This document shows positions 25,201-30,424 of a stretch of 30,424 nt of DNA, one piece after another. Both the position numbers and the translations under genes were made by a program. Positions within the stretch are counted from its first letter, which is position 1. The number at the start of each line of letters is the position of its first letter. Where the stretch lies: NCBI GenBank assembly GCA_045649405.1, contig JAZRPW010000002.1, positions 1-30,424 of the forward strand, given 5' to 3'. The DNA comes from RUG11462 sp045649405. Lineage in GTDB: Bacteria > Bacillota > Clostridia > Oscillospirales > Acutalibacteraceae. Under the pieces are notes generated by a model. It ran no database searches, was not told the origin of the DNA, and worked only from the letters and a program-made list of their open reading frames with translations.

Positions 25201-27584
25201 CTGCAAAATTTGACATCAGTGGTATGCACTCTATGACTTATCAAAAAGTTGCAAACATTGATGAGTATAAAGATGTAAATGGCACATGGCTTCCTTACAA
25301 CGCTGAAACAGGTATTGTTGTTTCTCCAAGTGAGAAGTTTGTAATTTACTTCAGAGCTGAAGATAAATCAGGTAATGTTACTATCATTAGAACAACAGGT
25401 ATTGTTGTCGATAACAAACAACCTACTGGTGAAGTAAATGCTCCTGACATCGACATTTTACCTGATGCTCCAAATGAAAATGGCATTCACTCAGGCGATG
25501 TTAACGTTGACTTGAAGGTTATTGACCCTAAATATAATGGCGAACTTTCAAGCGAAACCGGACACTATTCAGGTCTTAAAGTAGTTACTTATAAGATTTA
25601 CACAACAGATACAGATGCAGTTGAAACTGGTACACTCTTTGAGCTTGGCAGCAAAACAACTGGCGCAACTGTTGACAAAGATAATCTTGTAACAACTTGG
25701 GCTGGCAGCATTACAGTAAAATCAGCTAAATTTAACAGTAACAATGTTATTGTTGAGTTAGAAGCAACTGATAACGCTGGCAACACAAGAACAACTACAA
25801 CAGAAGCAGGCGATATCAAGATTGATATTACTGTTCCAACAATTGAAGTTTCTTATGACAACAACAAGGTTGATAGCGGTAGTTACTTCAAAGCAAACAG
25901 AACTGCAACAATCACTGTAACAGAAAGAAACTTTGATGAAGCAGATGTTGTTGCTACTATTAAAAACACTCACGGCACTGTTCCAACATTGAGCAAGTGG
26001 ACAAAAGTAAAAGGCACTGGCAACGAAGATGATACTAAGTGGGTAGCAACTGTTAAATACAGAGCAGAAGGCGACTATACATTCGGTATTAAATACACTG
26101 ACCTTGCTGGTTGGGAAGTTGGCGAAAAAGCTGTTAAATACGGCGAAAGTGCTGCTCCTACTAAATTTACAATTGATAAAACAATGCCAAAGAGAAAAGT
26201 AGTTTATAACAACAATGATGCTTTGAATACTAATTACTATAAAGCTGCTCGTGTGGCAACTGCAACAATTGTTGAGCATAACTTTAACGCAAAGAGAGTT
26301 AATGTTATCATTGAGGCAACTGATGATGGTAGAGCAATTGCTAAACCAGTTGTTACTAAATGGACTGCAGTTGCTGGCAAAGTAGATACATATGAAGCTA
26401 AAATCTACTATTCAAAAGATGCAAAATATGTATTTGACATTGAAATCAAAGACAAAGCAGGTAATGCTGCAGAAAACTTTAAAGCACAAACATTCTATGT
26501 TGACAAAACAGAACCTACATTGGAAATCACTGGTGTTGCTGACAATTCAGCAAACAATGGCGATGTAATTCCTGTAGTTTCATACACAGATACAAACTAC
26601 GATGAAAGCACTGTTAAAATCACTTTGACAGGTAGCAATCGTGGCGGAGTTGCTTTAGATGGTTCTTATTCAAATGTTCACAACGGCAGAGTATTCACTT
26701 TCAGAAACTTTGCAAAAGAACAAGAAGTAGATGATATTTACACAATCAATGCTACTTTGACCGATAAAGCAGGTAACTCTACAGAAAAAACTTTAAGCTT
26801 CTCTGTTAACAGATTTGGTTCTGTTTATACTTTGAACAAAGATGCGAAAGCTTTAAATGGTAACTATGATACTAAAGGTAAAGACATTGTTATTACTGAA
26901 ACAAATGCTAACTCACTTTCAAACATCAAAGTTACACTCTTTAAAGATGGCGAAACAAAAGTTCTTAAACAAAACGCTGAATACAGTCTCAGAGTAACTG
27001 GTGGTAACGGCAACTGGTATCAATATATTTATACTGTTTTTGCTAAGAACTTTGAAGATGATGGTGTTTATAGCATTACTGTTGAGTCTGATGACCAAGC
27101 AGGTAACAAAGCTAAAAACGACCAAGAAGTTAAAAATACTGCAATTAACTTCGGTATTGACAGTACACTTCCAATCATCAACGTTGAGAACCTTGAAAGC
27201 AAGAAAACTTATGCGGTTGACAGCTTGAAAGTTAATATGAGTGTTAAAGACAACCTCAAACTTACAAAGGTTATTGTTGAACTTGATGGTAAAGAGAAGG
27301 CGGCTTGGACTGGCGAAGAACTTGAAAAAATCATCAAAAATGGTGGTAACTTCAGTTTCGACATTGATGGCGAATCAACAAAAGCACATAACTTAAAAGT
27401 TATTTCTGTTGACGCAGCTGGCAATGAACAAATTGAAGAAATTAGCGACTTCTTCGTAACAACCAACTTCTGGGTTCGTTATTACACAAACAAACCATTG
27501 TTCTTTGGTTCAATTGCAGGCGTAATTCTTATTGCTGCTTTAGTAGTATTCCTTGTAGTTTACAAGAAGAAAAAGAACGCATAA
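19266..27584 (+). CDS. Giant Ig-like repeat surface protein (probable adhesin)
   Basis: A 2772-residue secreted protein. The signal peptide (residues 1-31) ends GAFA before SDDA. Residues ~186-262 resemble a divergent InlB B-repeat (KGTDVSVEITAEAG). The rest is a chain of Ig-like modules with recurring motifs: TIDK.DP at module starts, YYKADRTATITI.E.NF, and YTDLAGN or YTDRSGN at module ends. Four higher-order repeats of about 340 residues begin at nucleotides 20937, 21960, 22977 and 24012. Two segments 1017 bp apart are almost identical in DNA. The C-terminus has one membrane helix followed by KKKKNA. No LPXTG motif is present, so anchoring is by the membrane helix. The start overlaps the preceding stop (ATGA). 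An adhesin or cell-surface stalk is likely; the ligand is unknown. Confidence 0.88.
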   Translation: MNLTKKFLNRVLAIVLSVLMIVAIFPMGAFASDDAKFATVSTFTGGTVENNNTEEVKVLVEETTLEWVEGNEQRAEGWWVGIKVEAPEEDFSEDATLQIKKNPAGEYGEALKFADYKDGDKHIELWFPVSKESLQKDQLDNTRMYAFDWNADGENDQEIIFSVVPSSKIVLMKDGEQVFPAITYNVKVSKTGEGLVKVNGEQNAETTVEKGTDVSVEITAEAGKVVKSVKVNDEEISTFDTVGSTIKFNITSINENKNVDVTFKAVSNATADIKDLFNDEAAVYADGMTFVYKKDGKAEFSTTDKDGIILYGENGSVIAGGNDKKSAEIKETTKITKIELVYKAEDEMTAMPHVVEGVSAENPLLIVVDETAPEISVGYDNNEVLNETYYKSDRTATIKITEDYFDAEKVEIKVNGVKKTPTFTTVGNEHTATVEFKDAADYTLTVNCTDLAGNKATEYTTSFTIDKNDPPVIEVENVSNGEYYNTDRTATITVTEKNFSAEGMVVTVNGTDKDVVWTTDGDKHTTTVEFKDDDHYTLAVKAKDLAGNEVSKSVAFCVDKTNPVELKVSYDESVLHQFIEAISFGYYKAPVKVTLKATDKTAGVEYFEYSYDVESGASDTNKGGSGKIGANSVEGEANVYSATFEIPAQFRGKVSFEAYDKSGNKTQLKDGKTIVVDTVAPGVDVAWKDTVAPSHDNYYKADRTAKIKITEANFYAEDVVITVGKTLNDGTNSIEELQLEFAKDGDTYTSEEILFNENADYTFSIDYTDRSGNSNGYTTSFTIDKTDPAISVEYDNNEVLNEKYYKADRTATFTVVERNFCAEEFKFTAEAVDVVGNEVDLSSKAYTEYLANPANWTEVEPDTYKADITLDIDGNYEIGATYADMAGNKANEISDTFCVDKTNPVELNVSYDESVLHQFIEAISFGYYKAPVEVTLEAKDVTAGMDYFVYSYDVETGASAVNQGKSNVEVVPTRDGETNRWYTTFTIDPQFRGEVSFTAYDKSGNKTQLKDDKIIVVDNVAPGVEVAWASEATPSHDNYYAANRTATITITEANFYAEDVVITVGKTLNDGTYTSTKMQPEFTKNGDVYTATILFDENADYTFSIDYTDRSGNALKDPISYDEQFTVDKIDPVIEVEKANGTYYDVERRAIFTVVEHNFKAEEFAFTAKAVDVFGNEVDLSSKAYADYLANPENWKAVEPDTYKAEITLDIDGNYEIGATYADMAGNKANEISDTFCVDKTAPANLKISYSESLLDKVIEAITFGYYNAPVQVTLEATDATAGMDYFVYSYDVEDGASAVNQGESNVKALPTRDGETNRWYTTFTIDPQFRGEVSFTAYDKSGNKTQLKDDKIIVVDNVAPGVEVAWASEATPSHDNYYADDRIATITIEEANFYAEDVVITVGKTLNDGTYTETVMYPEFTKNGDVYTATILFDENADYTFSIDYIDRSSNALEEPETYNAEFTVDKIDPVISVEYDNIDVLNKTYYKADRTATFTVVEHNFCAEEFAFTAKAVDVVGKKVDLSSKAYADYLANPENWTEVEPDTYKAEITFDIEGNYEIGATYADMANNAQVEAISDAFCVDKTAPADLKISYEPRFIDTVLKVITFGFYQGKVDVTLEATDATAGMDYFVYSYEVEEGASDTNKGDSNVEVVPTRDGETNRWYTTFEIPAQFRGNVSFTAFDKSGNSETASDKNVVVVDNIAPGVEVEWSSEATPLYDNYYKADRKAKITITESNFFGTKDWDYADITDDFLVITVGKTLNDGTYTSTKMQPEFTKNGDVYTAEILFDENADYTFDIKYTDRSGNVYDEYEEVAFTVDKIAPVINLAYNDSNALYSNENQFRTDRVATITVVEHNFKAEDIVANVVASGAAKAEYEKYAAYLANPANWTTTGDIHTATITYNQEAHYTFEIAYTDMAGNTNNGVDTGDYKGPFKFTIDKSAPTELDITINNVSVVGSMTTHAFDTFYTEEVVVKLSAKFDISGMHSMTYQKVANIDEYKDVNGTWLPYNAETGIVVSPSEKFVIYFRAEDKSGNVTIIRTTGIVVDNKQPTGEVNAPDIDILPDAPNENGIHSGDVNVDLKVIDPKYNGELSSETGHYSGLKVVTYKIYTTDTDAVETGTLFELGSKTTGATVDKDNLVTTWAGSITVKSAKFNSNNVIVELEATDNAGNTRTTTTEAGDIKIDITVPTIEVSYDNNKVDSGSYFKANRTATITVTERNFDEADVVATIKNTHGTVPTLSKWTKVKGTGNEDDTKWVATVKYRAEGDYTFGIKYTDLAGWEVGEKAVKYGESAAPTKFTIDKTMPKRKVVYNNNDALNTNYYKAARVATATIVEHNFNAKRVNVIIEATDDGRAIAKPVVTKWTAVAGKVDTYEAKIYYSKDAKYVFDIEIKDKAGNAAENFKAQTFYVDKTEPTLEITGVADNSANNGDVIPVVSYTDTNYDESTVKITLTGSNRGGVALDGSYSNVHNGRVFTFRNFAKEQEVDDIYTINATLTDKAGNSTEKTLSFSVNRFGSVYTLNKDAKALNGNYDTKGKDIVITETNANSLSNIKVTLFKDGETKVLKQNAEYSLRVTGGNGNWYQYIYTVFAKNFEDDGVYSITVESDDQAGNKAKNDQEVKNTAINFGIDSTLPIINVENLESKKTYAVDSLKVNMSVKDNLKLTKVIVELDGKEKAAWTGEELEKIIKNGGNFSFDIDGESTKAHNLKVISVDAAGNEQIEEISDFFVTTNFWVRYYTNKPLFFGSIAGVILIAALVVFLVVYKKKKNA
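22181..22389 (+). repeat. 209-bp direct repeat, copy 1
   Basis: Matches 23198-23406 with one mismatch, 1017 bp apart and in frame. Recombination between the copies would delete or add exactly 339 codons. Confidence 0.9.
23198..23406 (+). repeat. 209-bp direct repeat, copy 2
   Basis: Second copy of 22181-22389, with one C-to-T change in the SFTA codons. The near-identity contrasts with the more diverged sequence on either side and points to recent duplication or gene conversion within the gene. Confidence 0.9.
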
Positions 27585-27601
27585 TAAAACAAATTAAAAA
27601 A

Positions 27602-27629
27602 GGCGTGCTATTTTATAGCACGTCTTTTT
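27602..27629. terminator. Bidirectional intrinsic terminator
   Basis: GGCGTGCTAT-TTT-ATAGCACGTC forms a 10-bp stem with one G-U pair, followed by TTTTT (27625-27629). Six A residues at 27596-27601 supply the T-run for the opposite strand. It separates the rightward surface-protein gene from the convergent leftward operon and should stop transcription from both. Confidence 0.9.
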
Positions 27630-27632
27630 GTT

Positions 27633-28382
27633 TTAGTTATTTTCTTTTTCTTTTTTCAATTGGTTCTTAAAAATTTCGATGTCGTTTTTTATGTAACGTG
27701 ACGGGTGTTGTGAATATACATAAACTTCTATATTTTCATTTTTTGACTTTATTTTATCTTGAATATATATTGGCAAATTTCCAAGAATAACAATTCTGTC
27801 AGGGTTAATTAGTTCAATTTCTTTTAAAATATATTCTTCATATTTCAAAAAATAATTTTCTAATCTTTCAATGTTGCAAGAGTCAAAACCACCACGCTTG
27901 TTAATGTTCATATAAGCGCAGTCTGATAAAGTTGCATTATTCTTATCGAGCATATTATTTTCTTTGAAACATTCTAAAATCTTGTTCATGCAATTATAAT
28001 ATGTTGATTCCGTTCTTGTGGTATTAGGTCTTTCTGCTTTGTTGTTGACAACATCTTTAAACCAAAAATCGTTATTTGAGTTCTCATTACTTTCTATATC
28101 ACCAGTGACATTTGACTCTCGGCAAATAAAAAGAATTTCAATATCGGAATTATCACCTAAAGGACCATCAGGACAGAAATTTTTTATAAATTCACCATTA
28201 TATTCCTTGAATTTTTTCTGTTTGTCTTTTGGAACTTCTGGAAAGGTAAGGTGAGTTTGTTTATCTTTTTCATGTGCTTCTTGCCAATCTACAAATAATT
28301 CTTTTAAACAGCTATAAGTTTTCGGGTCCTTTTTTTTAAGAACAAAAGGTTCAATTTTTTCTACTTTTTTAAATTCTCCCAT
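27633..28382 (-). CDS. Possible uracil-DNA-glycosylase-fold protein
   Basis: A 249-residue soluble protein. Visible features are a strand with ILFICRESN (residues 83-91), AYMNINKRGG (156-165), a second strand DRIVILGN (195-202), and YSQHPSRY with H226-P227-S228. The order of a core strand, a late strand and a C-terminal HPS is like the uracil-DNA glycosylase superfamily, but the first active-site motif does not match a known class, so this is tentative. The ATG at 28382 follows AAGGAGA; a longer in-frame start inside the upstream WYL gene has no such support. It is the last gene of a three-gene operon, 13 bp after the WYL regulator. It may recognise modified DNA or nucleotides. Confidence 0.5.
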   Translation of the reverse strand: MGEFKKVEKIEPFVLKKKDPKTYSCLKELFVDWQEAHEKDKQTHLTFPEVPKDKQKKFKEYNGEFIKNFCPDGPLGDNSDIEILFICRESNVTGDIESNENSNNDFWFKDVVNNKAERPNTTRTESTYYNCMNKILECFKENNMLDKNNATLSDCAYMNINKRGGFDSCNIERLENYFLKYEEYILKEIELINPDRIVILGNLPIYIQDKIKSKNENIEVYVYSQHPSRYIKNDIEIFKNQLKKEKENN

Positions 28383-28395
28383 GATTTTGTTCTCC

Positions 28396-29379
28396 TTATT
28401 TATATTTTTCTTGGGCGGATTTGAGGTTTTGTTTAATTTTTTCTCGCAAATAGTTTGGAGAAAGCAATTCAACATAATTTAAATACTGCATTGCCCAATG
28501 CTCCATTGCCGAAGGACTTGCAAACAAAGTAATTTTAACTTCTGAGTCCTTGTTTGTGGGTTCAATTGTAATGTCTTTGCCAAACCAGTCAATAATTTGG
28601 TCAACAATTCCTGTGGTTGTTAGAAACTGAATTCGCTCTGGCTTGTCAGGGTACATATAAGGCATTGAAGATGAAATCTTTTTATAATCAATTCCCCTTT
28701 CATACCCTGCAATTTCTGTTACTTCTTTTGCCGGTGCATCAAAAATCTGCATATTACTAATTCGGTCTAATTTATAAAAAGTCATATCATTCCAATATGA
28801 GTTGTGAGCCATTAAGTAATATTTTTGATTGTGAAGAATTAGTTGATAAGGCGTAACCTGTTGTCGAGAAGAAAGGTGCAATTGCTTGTCAACGCCATAT
28901 TTGTTGTATTCAAACTGAATTTGCTTGCCCTCTTCAATTGCCGTGTCAACAACATTAATGTTATAAAATAACTCTTTGTTGTCGGTTTTGTTCCATTCGC
29001 TAACGGTGTGAATGTTTTTAACATTAGAACGAAAATATTTGTTAGAAAGCCCACATAATCTTTCAATTAAATCTGCCGAATGTCGAGGGTTAATGTGTCT
29101 GCTACTCAAAACGCCATCAATCAAAAGTTTTAATTCAGAATCTTCAAACTCACGGCAAACCAAATAACTACCCGCACGGCTTGAGTCAATTTCAACCCCT
29201 GCTTCTTTAAGCAAAGAAAGGTTTCTGCCAATTGCCTTTCTCTCAATCACAATACCATAATCATCCTTCAAATATTGTGAAATTTCATCTTGTGTGAGTG
29301 GGTGGTCAAAATCGCTGTGCTTTTGGAGAATTTGCCAAATTCGAATTAGGGCTAATTTTTTAGGTTCTAAACAGTCCAT
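28396..29379 (-). CDS. WYL-domain transcriptional regulator
   Basis: A 327-residue regulator. The N-terminal ~80 residues form a winged helix-turn-helix (PLTQDEISQYLKDDYG, then KAIGRNLSLLKEAG). Residues ~140-215 form a WYL domain with VTPYQLILHNQKYYLMAHN. A C-terminal WCX-type extension follows (ERIQFLTTTGIVDQIIDWFG). WYL proteins sense nucleic-acid or nucleotide ligands and commonly repress or activate phage-defence and DNA-repair genes. It starts 18 bp after the nuclease-like gene behind AAGGAGA and lies between two DNA-related genes, so it probably controls its own operon. Confidence 0.9.
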   Translation of the reverse strand: MDCLEPKKLALIRIWQILQKHSDFDHPLTQDEISQYLKDDYGIVIERKAIGRNLSLLKEAGVEIDSSRAGSYLVCREFEDSELKLLIDGVLSSRHINPRHSADLIERLCGLSNKYFRSNVKNIHTVSEWNKTDNKELFYNINVVDTAIEEGKQIQFEYNKYGVDKQLHLSSRQQVTPYQLILHNQKYYLMAHNSYWNDMTFYKLDRISNMQIFDAPAKEVTEIAGYERGIDYKKISSSMPYMYPDKPERIQFLTTTGIVDQIIDWFGKDITIEPTNKDSEVKITLFASPSAMEHWAMQYLNYVELLSPNYLREKIKQNLKSAQEKYK

Positions 29380-29397
29380 ATTAAATAATCTCCTTTT

Positions 29398-30417
29398 TTA
29401 GAAATATCTTTCTAAATATTTTCTTTTGTTATCAGACATTGTAATCGCTTGCGCAAAATCTTTTGCGCTAAGATATTCAACCTTAATTTCGGCATTGCAG
29501 TTTGCTTTAAACAAATCTGGAATTTTACTGTTTTTAATAATTTCTATAAATTCTTGCGCCTCTTTATGCTCAATGTTTAAAGCTTTAATATATTCTTCTC
29601 GCACTTTATCATCTACAATGTGGTCTGGCGAAAATTCATTAACAACATTGGCTAAAACAATGTTATTATATTTTCCTGCCATTGAAGGAATTTTTGTTTT
29701 TTCTACTGCATCTTTTGTAACAAACGAGGTGTAGTTGTAAATTGCCAAAAGATGTTTTAACATTTGCCAAGCATCATAATGCTTGAATTTAGAAACACAA
29801 ACTGCGTCTTTTTTAGAAGCAGTAATTTCATCTATAACTTCTTTGAAGGCTTCAAAAGCATTTTCTGGGCAATTAACCTTTGTGCAATCAGGTTCAAAGT
29901 AATATTTTTTGTCAAGATAAGCATTTTTCAAAGAAGAAGGGGCGCCCAACCATTCAAGCGTTTTCATTTCGCAAAAAACGGCTGTTTTTTCAGACTCGTT
30001 GCTCAAAAAAGCGTCTAAATTTGCCGGGTTGCTACCCATATTAACGGTGTACATTTGCTTTTCAAACTCCACCTTGAAACACCCTGTTGGCAAAAATTTG
30101 TTTTCAACAATTTCAGCGTCATCATTGCCAAGCAGGTTAAATGTCATTGCAGAAGACGAAGCAACGCTACCCATTTTTGGAGGGGTTGTTACAACCTTAA
30201 TAACTTCTTTGGTTTTTTTGTTGCGATATGTTTTCTTGGTTTCTTTTGTCTCTCCACCACTGCAATCGTCATAAGCCTTGCGGGCTTTTTTTCCTAATTT
30301 GCAAAACAAATTATCTTCAAAATTTGCATAATAAGAAGGTCTGTTTTTGTTAACCTTGCTTTGTGGAATTGGAGCGTGTTTTAACATTTCTTTTGTGATT
30401 TTTTCTCTTAAAGACAT
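29398..30417 (-). CDS. PD-(D/E)XK nuclease superfamily-like protein
   Basis: A 339-residue soluble protein and the first visible gene of the minus-strand operon. NPANLDAFL with D135, followed 15 residues later by E150-M-K152 in CEMKTLEW, fits the D...ExK catalytic signature of PD-(D/E)XK nucleases. The preceding SSSAMTFNLLG and KVEFE stretches, with E117 or E119 as a possible extra metal ligand, resemble the putative restriction endonuclease group typified by PGN_0703. That family placement is from memory of the pattern and is tentative. The N-terminal 80 residues are basic and may bind DNA. The ATG is at 30417, only seven bases from the window edge, so the promoter and any further upstream genes are out of sight. 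Confidence 0.6.
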   Translation of the reverse strand: MSLREKITKEMLKHAPIPQSKVNKNRPSYYANFEDNLFCKLGKKARKAYDDCSGGETKETKKTYRNKKTKEVIKVVTTPPKMGSVASSSAMTFNLLGNDDAEIVENKFLPTGCFKVEFEKQMYTVNMGSNPANLDAFLSNESEKTAVFCEMKTLEWLGAPSSLKNAYLDKKYYFEPDCTKVNCPENAFEAFKEVIDEITASKKDAVCVSKFKHYDAWQMLKHLLAIYNYTSFVTKDAVEKTKIPSMAGKYNNIVLANVVNEFSPDHIVDDKVREEYIKALNIEHKEAQEFIEIIKNSKIPDLFKANCNAEIKVEYLSAKDFAQAITMSDNKRKYLERYF

Positions 30418-30424
30418 AATTTTT

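Overview
The window is AT-rich, low-GC DNA with strong Shine-Dalgarno sites (AGGAG type). It has the gene content of a monoderm Firmicute, probably an uncultured member of the Clostridia. The reasons are a Tad/Flp pilus locus without secretin or CpaB genes, a DUF5702-like protein, a DUF6382-like/FHA protein, a PknB-type kinase with a PP2C phosphatase, and a BspA-type leucine-rich-repeat lipoprotein. The taxonomic statement is an inference from gene content.

Region 1 (1-1418) is a recombinase cassette bounded by 120-bp inverted repeats that differ at one base. Inside are a complete tyrosine recombinase gene and two divergent promoters. The leftward one is a perfect TTGACA-N17-TATAAT pointing out through the left repeat. 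The weaker rightward one sits in front of the recombinase. Each repeat carries a leader, a ribosome binding site, a start codon and the first 19 codons of a TadZ-like protein. Recombination between the repeats would therefore flip the promoters without damaging either reading frame. The arrangement resembles the Salmonella Hin/H-segment flagellar switch, but built with a tyrosine recombinase and placed at the head of a pilus operon. I read it as a self-encoded phase switch that decides whether this Tad operon or a locus left of the window is driven by the strong promoter.

Region 2 (1361-13167) is a Tad (type IVc) pilus operon on the + strand: TadZ, TadA/CpaF ATPase, TadB, TadC, a small Flp1-like pilin, TadE, a 1068-residue DUF5702-like pilin-type protein, a BspA-type LRR lipoprotein, a second TadE-like protein, an A24 prepilin peptidase and a TPR/WG-repeat protein. 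A strong hairpin follows the pilin gene.

Region 3 (13218-19269) encodes a phospho-threonine signalling module: an FHA protein with a Pro/Ala linker and two ETTVL motifs, a polytopic membrane protein, a PP2C phosphatase, a transmembrane Ser/Thr kinase, a small membrane protein carrying five ETTVL motifs, and a four-helix membrane protein. Genes are packed tightly, with TAATG and ATGA overlaps. The ETTVL motifs resemble the ETT phospho-sites of actinobacterial GarA/OdhI. I propose that the kinase writes, the FHA domain reads and the PP2C erases these marks, perhaps to control pilus assembly.

Region 4 (19266-27584) is a 2772-residue secreted, membrane-anchored surface protein made of Ig-like modules in four higher-order repeats of about 340 residues. 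A bidirectional terminator (27602-27629) ends the roughly 26-kb co-directional block.

Region 5 (27633-30417, minus strand) is a compact three-gene operon: a PD-(D/E)XK nuclease-like protein, a WYL-domain regulator and a possible uracil-DNA-glycosylase-fold protein. This combination suggests a small DNA-defence or repair cassette. No tRNA, rRNA, CRISPR array or insertion sequence was seen, and no stretch over about 300 bases lacks an assigned feature.
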